Shown: piece by piece, positions 34,797 through 43,863 of the stretch
Layout: each line of letters starts with the position of its first letter
How positions within the stretch are numbered: the stretch's first letter is position 1
From: Chloroflexota bacterium
GTDB lineage: Bacteria > Chloroflexota > Anaerolineae > Anaerolineales > Villigracilaceae
Length of the DNA stretch: 64,000 nucleotides
NCBI GenBank assembly: GCA_013388855.1
Contig: JACAEM010000031.1
Coordinates: forward strand, 208,810 to 272,809
Reading direction: 5' to 3'
Made by a program: the position numbers and the translations under genes
Notes under the pieces: generated by a model
What the model saw: only the letters and a program-made list of their open reading frames with translations
What the model was told of the DNA's origin: nothing
The model's database searches: none

Positions 34797-35507
34797 ATGA
34801 ACGGATTAATTGCTCTTGTCGGCTCTGGCGAATATCTGCCCGTGATGGAAGATGTGGACCGCCACCTGCTTGCCAGCCTGAATCTGAATGGACAGAGACC
34901 CCGCGTTGTTTGTCTTCCGACCGCGGCTGGGCAGGAAGGCGATGAAAGCGTCAATCGCTGGTCGCGTATGGGCGTGGAACATTTCCAAAAACTTGGCGCG
35001 GAGGTGACTGCACTCCGCATCATCAATAAGGAGACTGCGAACGACCCTCAGCACGAGTCTATGCTGGAGCGTGCAGACCTCATCTACTTCTCCGGTGGCA
35101 ATCCGCAATACCTGCACGATACCTTGCAAGGGTCACTGGCATGGACCGCCTTGCAGAAGGCGTGGAGCCGGGGCGCGGTGTATGCGGGCTGCTCGGCGGG
35201 CGCGATGATACTGGCGAAACGCATCCCGAGTTTTCGTCTGTTTGGAACAGTGGATGGCTTCGGCATTGTGCCTGCGCAGTACATCATGCCGCATTTTGAT
35301 GCCATTCCAGCCATGTTCAAGCCGCTCATCTCGGTGTTGAAGTCGCGGCTCAAAAAAGGCGAGCGCATGATCGGCATAGACGAAGATACCGCCCTCGTGG
35401 GACGCCTCGGCGGCGGATGGAAAGTCATGGGCAAAAGCAGAGTGCATGTCTTTACGCACAATGGAAACCAAACCTACGAAAACGGACAACCCGTCCCGCT
35501 GGATTGA
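34797..35507 (+). CDS. S51 peptidase-like / type 1 glutamine amidotransferase-like protein (cyanophycinase-like)
   Basis: 236 aa. The nucleophile elbow YAGCSAGAMI (Ser133) and FSGGNPQYL match peptidase family S51 (dipeptidase E, cyanophycinase), which cleave Asp-containing dipeptides or cyanophycin. An early LVGSGEYLPVM and a late IGIDEDTALV support the fold. It lies between M42 aminopeptidase genes in one direction, which suggests a peptide-utilisation cluster. The exact substrate is not deducible. Confidence 0.85.
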   Translation: MNGLIALVGSGEYLPVMEDVDRHLLASLNLNGQRPRVVCLPTAAGQEGDESVNRWSRMGVEHFQKLGAEVTALRIINKETANDPQHESMLERADLIYFSGGNPQYLHDTLQGSLAWTALQKAWSRGAVYAGCSAGAMILAKRIPSFRLFGTVDGFGIVPAQYIMPHFDAIPAMFKPLISVLKSRLKKGERMIGIDEDTALVGRLGGGWKVMGKSRVHVFTHNGNQTYENGQPVPLD

Positions 35508-35555
35508 ACACTGAGTGACACAACCATTCAACTAATTGACCAGGAACCTACACTG

Positions 35556-36560
35556 ATGAAAAAACTCCTCAAGCAGCTCACCGAGACCTTTGGACCTTCC
35601 GGCTACGAAGAAAGCATCCGCAAGATTGTGATGGCGGAGGTCAAGCCTTTTGCTGACGAGATTCGGGTGGACGCGCTCGGCAACCTAATCGCCCGGAAAC
35701 GACCGGCGAAGGCAACCAAAGAGGCAAAGAAGGTCATGATTGCCGCCCACATGGACGAGATTGGTCTCATGGTTAGTCATGTCGATGAGAAAGGCTTCGT
35801 CCGTTTTTCGCCCATCGGCGGCGTGTTTAGAAGATACGTGGTCGGTGGACGCGTCCAATTCCTGAACGGGGTGCAGGGTGTAATTGGATATGACCGTCTG
35901 GATAACATGAACGAACTCCCCACGCTCGACAAGGTCTACATCGATGTTGGCGCGACGAGTAAAAACGATTGTCCTGTGAAAGTAGGCGATGTCGCTGCGT
36001 TTGACCGACCCTTCACCGAAATGGGGAGTCGCCTTGTCGCCAAATCCATGGACAACCGCGTAGGCGTGCTGGTTGCCATTGAGTCGTTGCGCGCGTTGAA
36101 ATCCACGCCGCACGATGTATATTTCGTGTTCACCACACAAGAGGAGGTTGGCGTGCGCGGCGCAGGCACCTCTGCCTACGGCGTCGATCCCGACATCGGC
36201 ATTGCCGTTGACGTAACCCCCTCCGCCGATACGCCCAACGCGCTCAAGATGGATATGGCGTTGGGCAGAGGTCCGTGTGTCAAGATCCAGGACCCTGGGG
36301 CGATCTCAGACCCGCGCGTTGTCAAATGGATGATCACCGCCGCGGAGAAGAACAAGATTCCCTATCAACGGGAGGTTCTCCTGCTTGGCGGCACCGATGC
36401 CCGCGCGATCCAGATCACACGTGCCGGTGTCCCCTCAGGATGTATTTCCGTTCCCGTTCGATATGTGCATTCGCCGTCTGAAATGGTGGAGTTTTCCGAT
36501 GTGCAAAACTCGGTCAAACTTCTGACTGCGCTTCTACGCACCCCGATCGATCTGGGATAA
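35556..36560 (+). CDS. M42 family metallopeptidase (third paralogue)
   Basis: 334 aa. All family ligands are present: AAHMDE (His65, Asp67), SMDNRVG (Asp166), TQEEVGVRGA (Glu196, Glu197), AVDVT (Asp219) and RYVHSP (His305). The start MKKLLKQLTETFGPSGYE is typical of the family. The stop codon is directly followed by the ATG of the solute-binding lipoprotein, with no gap, so the two are translated from one message. Confidence 0.94.
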   Translation: MKKLLKQLTETFGPSGYEESIRKIVMAEVKPFADEIRVDALGNLIARKRPAKATKEAKKVMIAAHMDEIGLMVSHVDEKGFVRFSPIGGVFRRYVVGGRVQFLNGVQGVIGYDRLDNMNELPTLDKVYIDVGATSKNDCPVKVGDVAAFDRPFTEMGSRLVAKSMDNRVGVLVAIESLRALKSTPHDVYFVFTTQEEVGVRGAGTSAYGVDPDIGIAVDVTPSADTPNALKMDMALGRGPCVKIQDPGAISDPRVVKWMITAAEKNKIPYQREVLLLGGTDARAIQITRAGVPSGCISVPVRYVHSPSEMVEFSDVQNSVKLLTALLRTPIDLG

Positions 36561-37805
36561 ATGCTCCATACCATTCGACTCCTCATTCTTGCAGGATTGC
36601 TGTTTAGTGCGGGATGCTCCTCCCTTCCCCCGCTTCCTCCCACAGCGACATCTGTTCCCGTCAAGGAAGCCACTTCCACGCCCCAGCCTGTTCCGACCCA
36701 AACTGGGTCTTCCCAACCCCAGGCGCGTATCCTGCGCATCTGGTTTCCGCCGCGTTTCGACCCAAATTCCGGCACCGAGGCGGCGAACCTGCTCAAACAG
36801 AGACTTCTCGATTTCGAGACTCGCCACCCAGGACTCAAGGTCGAGGTCCGTATCAAAGCTGAGGAGGGTGAGACAGGCCTGTTGAATTCGCTATCCATCA
36901 CGAACATCGCGGCATCATCCGCCCTGCCTGACCTTGTGGCGTTGCCTCGTCCCGCGCTTGAAGCCGCGGCATTGAAGGGGCTCCTGCATCCCGTCGACGG
37001 ATTATCCACTATATTGCAGGATCCAAACTGGTACGGGTATGCGCGTGAATTGGGACATATTCAAAATATCGGCTATGGCTTACCGTTTGCGGGTGATGCC
37101 ATGGTTCTGCTGTATGGCTCGGAGATCGAAGACGGGGTTACGTGGGAGAATATCTTCACTAACAAGAATAGATTATCTTTTCCGGCAGCCAACCCACAGG
37201 GATTGTTCGGACTGTCACTGTATATTTCTGCTGGCGGTGAGATTGTGGATTCAAACGGTCTGCCCACGCTGGATCAAGAGGCTCTGACGAAAGTCCTTGT
37301 TTGGGTGCAGGAGGGTCTATTTGCCGGGACTCTATCGCCCTCATTGAGGAACATATCTACAGAAGAGCAGGTCAAATCAGCGTATCGTGCGGGTGATGCA
37401 GACATGGCAATTGCCTGGGCGTCGGACCTCCCGGCTTTTGGGTTCATCGCTCCGGTGCCCGGGTTGGGTGGTGTTAGTCATTCGTTTGCAACAGGATGGG
37501 TTTGGGCGCTGGCAGGTTCCAATCCGGAACATCAACAAGTAGCGATTGAGCTTGCGGAATATCTGATCGAGGATGATTTTCTTGCGGCGTGGCTGCGCAA
37601 TGACGGCTTTCTTCCCGTCCGCTTGTCCACAGGCGATCCGGCTGTGTCTTCCATCTTTGACCCGGTCATTGAGTCGGCGCAGGTGATCCCCTCCAATTCT
37701 GTGCTACAGGTACTGGGGCCGCTCATGCAGGAGGCGTTGATCCGCGTGTTAAACGGCGAACAACCCGAAACCGTGGCGGGAAGCGTGGTCGAAAAACTGA
37801 AATGA
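36561..37805 (+). CDS. extracellular solute-binding lipoprotein (family 1-like)
   Basis: 414 aa. Lipoprotein signal with LLFSAGC (Cys19), a Pro/Thr/Ser linker to ~55, then a periplasmic-binding-protein fold: ILRIWFPPRFDP, FETRHPGLKVEVRI, LPDLVALPRPALEAAA, GLPFAGDAMVLLY, and ADMAIAWASDLPAFGF. It should deliver a sugar or peptide to an ABC importer; no permease or ATPase genes are adjacent. Its zero-gap position after an M42 peptidase gene hints at peptide uptake, but this is only context. Confidence 0.8.
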   Translation: MLHTIRLLILAGLLFSAGCSSLPPLPPTATSVPVKEATSTPQPVPTQTGSSQPQARILRIWFPPRFDPNSGTEAANLLKQRLLDFETRHPGLKVEVRIKAEEGETGLLNSLSITNIAASSALPDLVALPRPALEAAALKGLLHPVDGLSTILQDPNWYGYARELGHIQNIGYGLPFAGDAMVLLYGSEIEDGVTWENIFTNKNRLSFPAANPQGLFGLSLYISAGGEIVDSNGLPTLDQEALTKVLVWVQEGLFAGTLSPSLRNISTEEQVKSAYRAGDADMAIAWASDLPAFGFIAPVPGLGGVSHSFATGWVWALAGSNPEHQQVAIELAEYLIEDDFLAAWLRNDGFLPVRLSTGDPAVSSIFDPVIESAQVIPSNSVLQVLGPLMQEALIRVLNGEQPETVAGSVVEKLK

Positions 37806-37843
37806 GCTGACTGCCAGAGGGGATGCATTAAGAATCGGCTTGT

Positions 37844-38362
37844 TTAAGTCCATGCCCACAGCATCCATAAGACAATCATCGAGATGCCGATCACAAACCT
37901 TGCGCCGAATGCCCAGCCCCAGCCGATCATGTAGGCTTTGGTGGAGGCGATGGCGGCGTCTCGATTCTTGAGCCTGTTTAGCTCGGCAAGGAACAACCCC
38001 AGCGGCGCGGCAAAGAGACCAATCAACGGTGTGAAGAAAATGCTGGCGACAATCCCCACTCCGAATGCAAGGAGAATGGAACTCCACGGAACAAAATGGT
38101 CGCGCATTTTGCGGGCGATAATGATGTTATCAATGATATTTCCGCCGATCATCAGGGTGGTGATGATGGCAAAGGCAAGCCAGTCCCAGCCGGTCATGAG
38201 CGCGCGTGAACTTTGGATGAGCGCATAGACCAGTGTGGCAAGCCACATGACCGTGAGGCCGGGAAAAACCGGCACGATCAGACCGACCAGCCCGATCAGC
38301 AGCACGAAGAGGGTGATGGTTTCGAGAGCGATATCGAAGATAAAAATGAGCCAATCGGGCAT
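37844..38362 (-). CDS. DUF456 family membrane protein
   Basis: 172 aa with four or five helices, including the conserved opening LIGLVGLIVPVFPGLTVMW and the Gly-rich central segment MIGGNIIDNIIIARK, FTPLIGLFAAPLGLFLAEL. DUF456 proteins are small integral membrane proteins of unknown role. It lies 18 bp after serS on the same strand and probably shares its transcript. Confidence 0.85.
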   Translation of the reverse strand: MPDWLIFIFDIALETITLFVLLIGLVGLIVPVFPGLTVMWLATLVYALIQSSRALMTGWDWLAFAIITTLMIGGNIIDNIIIARKMRDHFVPWSSILLAFGVGIVASIFFTPLIGLFAAPLGLFLAELNRLKNRDAAIASTKAYMIGWGWAFGARFVIGISMIVLWMLWAWT

Positions 38363-38380
38363 GGTTTTCCTTTTGGAGAC

Positions 38381-39652
38381 TTACGGTTTGATGACGTCCA
38401 CGCCGCCCATCCACGGGCGGAGGACTTCGGGTACCATGATCGAGCCGTCCGCCTGCTGGTAATTCTCCATGACGGCGATCAGGGTACGGGGTAGACCGAG
38501 CCCCGATCCATTCAGGGTGTGGAGCAGGCGTACCTTGCCGCCGTCTGCCGGGCGATACTTAATATTCGCACGACGCGCCTGGAAGTCGCGAACGTTCGAG
38601 ACGGACGACACTTCCAACCATTCGTTGCACCCCGGCGCCCAGACTTCAATATCGTAGGTGATGGCTGAACCGAAGCCAATGTCGCCCGTGCAAAGCTGCT
38701 TGACGCGATAGATCAGTCCCAGCGCGGCGCAAGTCGCTTCGGCATCTTCGCGCATCTTTTCGAGCAGGGCGTCCGAATCTTCCGGCTTGGCATAGATATA
38801 CATTTCAACCTTGTCGAACTGATGTCCGCGTTTGATGCCGCGCACATCGCGTCCTGCGCTCATTTTCTCGCGCCGAAAACAGGGAGTGTAAGCGGTGTAC
38901 ATCAGCGGCAGTTGCGCCTCGTCGAGAATCTCGCCCATGTGCAGACCTGTTAGCGGAACTTCAGCGGTCGGTACGAAGTACAGCTCCTCTTCGTGATCCT
39001 TGTACAAGTTGTCGGCAAACTTGGGCAATTGTCCCGCGCCGAAGACGGTGTCGTACTTCACCATGAAGGGCAGATATTTTTCGGTATAGCCCTGGCGGAT
39101 ATGCAGGTCAAGCATGAAGGCGATCAGGGCGCGTTGCAGTCGTGCGCCCACGCCGCTTAGTACGTAGAAGCGCGAGCCGGTGATCTTGGTGCCGCGTTCG
39201 AAGTCGATGACGCCGAGCGCGGGTCCGAGGTCCCAGTGAGGTTTGGGCTCGAAGTCGAATTCAGGGATTTGTCCGACCGTTCGAAGAACAATGTTTTCCT
39301 CTTCAGATGCGCCGACTGGCGTGCGTTCATCGGGGATGTTGGGCAGGGCGCTGGTCAATGCTGTTAATTCCGCCTCCACACCTGCCACTTCTTTGTCGAG
39401 CGCGGCGATCCTGTCGCCGACCTCACGCATGGCAGCGATCTTCTTCTCGCGTTCTGAGGCATCTTTCATTTTGCCAATTTCTTTGGAGACGGCATTGCGC
39501 TCTGCTTTGAGCCGCTCCACTTCAGTGAGAAGATTCCGGCGTTTTTCGTCCAGCCTGAGGATGTCATCGACAGAAGTCGATTCCATTTGGCGATTTCTGA
39601 GCGCCGTGCGAATAAGGTCGGGATTTTCGCGGATCAGATTGATATCCAACAT
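38381..39652 (-). CDS. serS: seryl-tRNA synthetase
   Basis: 423 aa, normal bacterial length. It attaches serine to tRNA-Ser (and tRNA-Sec where present). The N-terminal long coiled-coil arm (residues ~28-105) binds the long variable arm of the tRNA. The class II core shows motif 2 ([21 protein letters not shown]) and motif 3 ([19 protein letters not shown]). The start [14 protein letters not shown] has GGAGG upstream. Expression is predicted to be controlled by a T-box riboswitch in its 309-nt leader. Confidence 0.96.
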   Translation of the reverse strand: MLDINLIRENPDLIRTALRNRQMESTSVDDILRLDEKRRNLLTEVERLKAERNAVSKEIGKMKDASEREKKIAAMREVGDRIAALDKEVAGVEAELTALTSALPNIPDERTPVGASEEENIVLRTVGQIPEFDFEPKPHWDLGPALGVIDFERGTKITGSRFYVLSGVGARLQRALIAFMLDLHIRQGYTEKYLPFMVKYDTVFGAGQLPKFADNLYKDHEEELYFVPTAEVPLTGLHMGEILDEAQLPLMYTAYTPCFRREKMSAGRDVRGIKRGHQFDKVEMYIYAKPEDSDALLEKMREDAEATCAALGLIYRVKQLCTGDIGFGSAITYDIEVWAPGCNEWLEVSSVSNVRDFQARRANIKYRPADGGKVRLLHTLNGSGLGLPRTLIAVMENYQQADGSIMVPEVLRPWMGGVDVIKP

Positions 39653-39677
39653 ACTGCACCTCCGTGCGGAATAGAAT

Positions 39678-39961
39678 ACGCCCCCGGTCCATTTGCAGGA
39701 CGAGGGGGCGTCTCGTGGTGCCACCTGCTTTCATTATTACCCCCTCTCCTGTTGGGAGAGGGCCGGGGTGATGTCTTTTCACGGCAATAATCTCAGACTT
39801 GCGCTGTAACGGGCGCTCGCGTCCCTCTTACGGCAGCGGATTCGCGTGCCCCTGCGAGGGAGACGTGGCGAAGGGGATTTCACCGCTTAACCTGCCGCTT
39901 CTCACCAGCCAGCGACTCTCTGAAAGGGAGGGCGGTTACTTGTCTTCGCGCGGTCTTGTTG
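39678..39961 (-). promoter_or_regulatory. T-box riboswitch of serS
   Basis: Reading the minus strand: an AGTA box (AAGTAACC), the distal stem I signature AGAGAGTCG...GGTG, a GAAATCC segment where the specifier is expected (TCC, Ser, 39875-39877), the T-box proper AGGTGGCACCACGAGA (39711-39726), and a terminator stem ACGCCCCC-CGTCC / GGACC-GGGGGCGT (39678-39711). Uncharged tRNA-Ser should pair with the T-box and form the antiterminator. The T run after the terminator is weak (TATTCTATTC). Confidence 0.85.
39736..39779. repeat. dispersed palindromic repeat inside the T-box leader
   Basis: CCCTCTCC-TGTTG-GGAGAGGG with a flanking GGCCGGGGTGATG is a second copy of the repeat type at 12251-12297. 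It lies between the stem I region and the T-box sequence of the serS leader. Confidence 0.6.
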
Positions 39962-39967
39962 GGCGTG

Positions 39968-39995
39968 ATTATACACTCCCCAGGAAGAGTGTCAA
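39968..39995 (-). promoter_or_regulatory. serS promoter, perfect sigma-70 hexamers
   Basis: TTGACA (39990-39995), a 16-nt spacer and TATAAT (39968-39973) on the minus strand; predicted start near 39961, directly ahead of T-box stem I. Confidence 0.9.
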
Positions 39996-40115
39996 GAATC
40001 AACCATCAGAGGAGATGAAGATTGGATGCGGTGTCAGCATTCGGCCGGTTGGACGCGTTGATTTTGTCCAAAAAGCGGCGCGTAAGTTGTGGTATATTTT
40101 GGATAGGAGTCAACC

Positions 40116-40793
40116 ATGAACGAACGTATCTTGATCATTGAAGATGACCAACAGATTCTAAAGCTGCTTCAGCGCGGTCTGGCATACGAAGGATACACCG
40201 TGGACACCGCAACCGATGGACGCATGGGTTTAATTCTGGCGCGCGACCATACTCCTGATATTGTGATTCTGGATTGGATGTTACCCGGCATGGACGGGCT
40301 GGAGGTTTGTCATCGTTTGCGCACGGGCGGCTCCATCCCGATCCTGATGCTTACCGCCAAGGATACCGTGCAGGACCGTATTCAAGGATTGGATGCGGGC
40401 GCGGATGATTACATGATCAAGCCGTTCAATCTCGACGAATTGCTGGCGCGTGTTCGGGCCTTGTTGCGCAGAACTCAGCCGGAGCGCGTGCCGGTCTTGA
40501 AGTTTGCCGACCTTTCGCTGGATACCGGCTCGCGGCAGGCATCGCGCGGCAATCGTTCCATTTCGTTGACTGCCAAGGAATATGAACTGCTCGAGTTGTT
40601 TCTGCGTCATCCCAAGCAGGTGTTGACTCGTGAAGTGATCTTTGACCGTGTGTGGGGGTACGATTTCGGCGGCGAAAGCAATGTGCTTGAAGTGTATATC
40701 CGCTACCTGAGACAAAAGCTGGAAGGTGAAGGGGAAGCCCGCCTTATTCATACCGTGCGCGGGGTGGGGTATGTCCTGCGCGAAAATCCGTAA
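40116..40793 (+). CDS. OmpR-family response regulator
   Basis: 225 aa. Receiver domain with acidic pocket IIEDD, phosphoacceptor Asp53 ([12 protein letters not shown]), TAKD and the Lys of YMIKPF; then a winged-helix OmpR/PhoB DNA-binding domain ([23 protein letters not shown]..., [20 protein letters not shown]). AGGAG lies before the ATG. It forms a two-component system with the histidine kinase 27 bp downstream. Target genes cannot be read from the window. Confidence 0.95.
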   Translation: MNERILIIEDDQQILKLLQRGLAYEGYTVDTATDGRMGLILARDHTPDIVILDWMLPGMDGLEVCHRLRTGGSIPILMLTAKDTVQDRIQGLDAGADDYMIKPFNLDELLARVRALLRRTQPERVPVLKFADLSLDTGSRQASRGNRSISLTAKEYELLELFLRHPKQVLTREVIFDRVWGYDFGGESNVLEVYIRYLRQKLEGEGEARLIHTVRGVGYVLRENP

Positions 40794-40820
40794 TCTGTTG
40801 TTTTCCGGTTCCATTCTGTA

Positions 40821-42221
40821 ATGTCATTGCGCCTCCGACTGACCTTGTTGTATTCAACACTGACGGGAGGCGTTTTGCTTGTTTTTGCTGCGGCGGTTAT
40901 TTACGTTTTCAATGCCTTGTTGTTCAACCAGATCGACAATACATTGGAAAGTTCGGCGTATATCATCATCCGTGAGATGAAGATGACCTCATTGGGCAGG
41001 GTTGAACCTGACCTGTCTTCCGCGGACATCAATTCGGATGTTTCGGTGCAGGTATGGGGATTGGACAACGAACTCCAGTCAAGCCTACGCCTGCCCGAAG
41101 GTTACTATGACAGGCCGTTCGACCGCGTGGGGTTGCGGGAAAATAACCCGGTCTATCGCGAGATAAGCAATAACGGAAAACATTTGCGGGTGCTCAGTGT
41201 TCCTTTGGAATTGAATGGACATAAGATCTGGGTGCTTCAACTTGCCGCGGACCTGTCCGAGGTGGATGTTGCCCGGGTGGGACTCATCAATATTATTTCC
41301 GTGTTGCTGTTGGTTGCCGTTCTGTTCTCTGGGGTGGTCGCGTGGTTCACGCTTGGGCAAACGCTCAAGCCATTGAAAGCCATCACTGACGCCGCGGAGC
41401 AGATCAATCGTGCAGATGACCTTTCGCGCCGCCTTCCGTCTGGCGGAACGGGCAATGATGAAATCGGAGACCTGGTCAGCTCATTCAACCAGACCCTCGA
41501 GAGGCTCGAGGCACTGTTCACTTCGCAACAACGTTTCCTCGCGGATGTCAGCCACGAATTGCGCACGCCGCTGACCGTAATCAAGGGCAATGTGGACTTG
41601 ATGCGACGCATGAGGGTTCTTGATGAGGAATCGCTGACGAGCATCGACCAGGAGGCGGGGCGGTTGACGCGCCTCGTTGGCGGGTTGTTGATGCTGGCAC
41701 AGGCAGAATCCGGAAGGCTCACGCTCAATATGAAGCAGGTCGAATTGGATCTGCTGTTGACCGAGGTGTTCCAGGAGATGAGCATCCTCGCCGGGAGCAA
41801 GGTGCATGTGCATTTGAATGAAATCGACCAGGTGTTTGTGAATGGAGACCGTGACCGACTCAAACAGGTGTTGATCAACCTTGCGGCGAACGCCATCCAG
41901 TACACACCGCAGGGAGGAGACGTGTTTCTCAGCCTCGAAAAGATCCGTGACCAGGCGCGCATCATTGTCCGGGATACCGGACCGGGCATTTCACCCGAAG
42001 ACCTGCCTCACATTTTCGACCGCTTCTACCGCGCCGAAAAGTCGCGCACGCGCGGAAAGTCCACCGGGTTTGGTCTGGGACTCTCTATTGCGCACTGGAT
42101 CGTAGAGCATCACGGTGGACGCATCGAGGTGGAGTCGAAGGAGGGCAAAGGCACAACCTTTGCCATCTGGTTGCCGGCATTGAATGTCAAAGGGGAAAAG
42201 ACTCTGCCGCTAGGGAATTAA
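40821..42221 (+). CDS. sensor histidine kinase with HAMP domain
   Basis: 466 aa. Two membrane helices (about 10-35 and 155-178) bracket a ~120 aa extracytoplasmic sensor. HAMP (TLKPLKAITDAAEQI) is followed by HisKA with DVSHELRTPLT (His245), then HATPase N box (LINLAANAIQYTPQGG), G1 DTGPGI, F box and G2 GFGLGLSIAHWIVEHHGG. It phosphorylates the OmpR-type regulator encoded just upstream. The gene overlaps the stop of the convergent lytic transglycosylase gene by 12 bp. Confidence 0.95.
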   Translation: MSLRLRLTLLYSTLTGGVLLVFAAAVIYVFNALLFNQIDNTLESSAYIIIREMKMTSLGRVEPDLSSADINSDVSVQVWGLDNELQSSLRLPEGYYDRPFDRVGLRENNPVYREISNNGKHLRVLSVPLELNGHKIWVLQLAADLSEVDVARVGLINIISVLLLVAVLFSGVVAWFTLGQTLKPLKAITDAAEQINRADDLSRRLPSGGTGNDEIGDLVSSFNQTLERLEALFTSQQRFLADVSHELRTPLTVIKGNVDLMRRMRVLDEESLTSIDQEAGRLTRLVGGLLMLAQAESGRLTLNMKQVELDLLLTEVFQEMSILAGSKVHVHLNEIDQVFVNGDRDRLKQVLINLAANAIQYTPQGGDVFLSLEKIRDQARIIVRDTGPGISPEDLPHIFDRFYRAEKSRTRGKSTGFGLGLSIAHWIVEHHGGRIEVESKEGKGTTFAIWLPALNVKGEKTLPLGN

Positions 42222-42917
42222 TCCCAATCTTTCACTTGCCTGCCTACAGAGTCCCGTTCCATATTTTTGATACCACTCATGAAGCATTGCGCTGGATGTT
42301 TTGCCGCTTTGCGCATCTTCATAAATTGGCGCGCCGTAATATACGTATCGTTTCGTCTCTGCCGCCCAACTCCATTCGCTGCGCGATATAACCCCGATCC
42401 CGCCGTTGTAACCGGCAAGCGCCAGGCGTGGGTTTCCATTCGCTGTGCTGAGAGAACGAGAGAGGTAGTTCAATCCACGCAGGGCATTCGTTTCAGGGTT
42501 GTAGGGATTCTCGCCGAAATGGAAATGAAACGGCATCACCTGGAATAACCCCATCGCTCCGGCGCGGGAAGTGGCGCGCGGATCGCCGCAAGATTCGATC
42601 TGCATGACAACGGCAACCAGGTTCGGGTCCAGAGAGGAGGCGCTTGCCCAGCGGACGATGTCGTTTCCCCAGTATTGAATTTCCTTCGTGAAGATGGGAG
42701 AGAGCGCGGAGGTGGCGGGCGCTGTCACGGCGACAACTACATTGGGGGCGGACGCCACGACCGGTGTTGCTGGGATGTTGAATGCAAAGGCGGTCAATAG
42801 GCAGGCGATGAGTAGTACGCTGAGTGGCGGGAGGATATAAAAAGACAAACAGCCGCTCTCCTCTGGGTCCGCGGCTGTCTGCCAATCGTCGTATGTGCGG
42901 GTGCGAGCACGGGGCAT
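42210..42917 (-). CDS. membrane-anchored lytic transglycosylase (SLT domain)
   Basis: 235 aa. A cytoplasmic start, one helix (~28-47) and an SLT/lysozyme-like domain: VVMQIESCGDPRATSRAGAM with catalytic Glu108, GLFQVMPFHF, and LALAGYNGG. It cleaves peptidoglycan glycan strands by forming 1,6-anhydro ends outside the membrane, so the cell should have a peptidoglycan wall. The spacer between helix and domain is Ala/Val/Pro-rich. Confidence 0.9.
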   Translation of the reverse strand: MPRARTRTYDDWQTAADPEESGCLSFYILPPLSVLLIACLLTAFAFNIPATPVVASAPNVVVAVTAPATSALSPIFTKEIQYWGNDIVRWASASSLDPNLVAVVMQIESCGDPRATSRAGAMGLFQVMPFHFHFGENPYNPETNALRGLNYLSRSLSTANGNPRLALAGYNGGIGVISRSEWSWAAETKRYVYYGAPIYEDAQSGKTSSAMLHEWYQKYGTGLCRQASERLGLIP

Positions 42918-42990
42918 GGTGGGTTCCTTATCGATGAATTTCGGGGACCCGAGCTCGAAATGAGTTCGGATATTCAGTTGGCGGTGAAAA

Positions 42991-43764
42991 CTAGGCGTCG
43001 TAAGAGCGGTCGTTGTTCTGTCCGGAGAGGTTGTGGTAGGTGGGTTCCGGGCGGACGAATGACTGCTGCACGGGTGGTTTGGGTGCAGGACGGAATGTGT
43101 TGGGTTGTGCCTGCATGGATGGTGTGGTCGGCACTGGGCGGTTCACTGTGGAGGCGGAGCGCAGTACAGGCTGGCTGGATGGGCGGTAGGTCTGAGTCTG
43201 CGCGGGTTGGGGGGCATTGTAGGCTCGGCGTTCATCTGTGGTGAACAGCTTATCACCAGCCAGCGAGAACGTCCCGATGATGAGCACGCGGATGAGCAAA
43301 ACCATGCCAGCCACGAAGACCGGGACGATCTTGGTCATGGTCTCGCTGCTAATCACCGCTCCGCCTGCCTGACTGGAATGGTTGACAATGGCGACCGAAA
43401 CACCCCACCAGGTGAGGGATGCGTTGAACATGGCAGCCAGCAGCCACGCGCCGAAAAGGTACCAGACCTCTTTAGGCTCATCCACACCCTGTTCAGGGGT
43501 GAAGATTCGGGCGATCCCGGCGAAATCGATGCCGCAGAAGGCAATTGCAAGAATGGTTGCCCAACGCATGTTCGCGAATGACAGATCGCCGAGTACGTCA
43601 AGCAGGGCAAATTGGGTGGTGCTGAAGTTGAAGATCTCGAACGCCAGCAGAGCTCCAATGATCATTATTCCCCAGGCTGCGCCGCGGTTGAATCGGCGCC
43701 CACGGGTCAGGTCACGAAAGAGGGCTGCCAGTCCATCCCCGGTATTTCTTCGGTAAGTAGTCAT
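42991..43764 (-). CDS. four-helix membrane protein with disordered C-terminal tail
   Basis: 257 aa, unrecognised. GGAGG stands before the ATG of MTTYRRNTGDGL. Helices at about 31-52, 65-84, 100-124 and 138-165, with few charged residues between them, then a ~90 aa Pro/Gln/Thr/Asn-rich cytoplasmic tail (PAQTQTYRPSSQPV..., ending NNDRSYDA). Its promoter is excellent and carries a GAAC-N4-GTTC palindrome between the hexamers, so it is probably inducible. No function inferred. Confidence 0.6.
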   Translation of the reverse strand: MTTYRRNTGDGLAALFRDLTRGRRFNRGAAWGIMIIGALLAFEIFNFSTTQFALLDVLGDLSFANMRWATILAIAFCGIDFAGIARIFTPEQGVDEPKEVWYLFGAWLLAAMFNASLTWWGVSVAIVNHSSQAGGAVISSETMTKIVPVFVAGMVLLIRVLIIGTFSLAGDKLFTTDERRAYNAPQPAQTQTYRPSSQPVLRSASTVNRPVPTTPSMQAQPNTFRPAPKPPVQQSFVRPEPTYHNLSGQNNDRSYDA

Positions 43765-43803
43765 CTCGACCTCCTTTGTCGAATAATAGGACAACTGAGG
43801 TGG

Positions 43804-43832
43804 AGTATAGAACAAGTGTTCTATATTGTCAA
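43804..43832 (-). promoter_or_regulatory. strong promoter with LexA-like palindrome in the spacer
   Basis: Minus-strand TTGACA (43827-43832), 17-nt spacer, TATACT (43804-43809). The palindrome TATAGAACAAGTGTTCTATA (43806-43825, plus-strand reading; 9-nt arms) covers the spacer and part of the -10. Its GAAC-N4-GTTC core resembles the Gram-positive LexA/DinR box. Confidence 0.75.
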
Positions 43833-43863
43833 GGCAAAAACCCCTGAACTACCCCCATTTTTT

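Noticed and set aside
39799..40119. 106-codon plus-strand open frame ending at the response regulator start
   Set aside because: It runs opposite the serS T-box leader and promoter, which explain this sequence; the encoded peptide has no coherent pattern.
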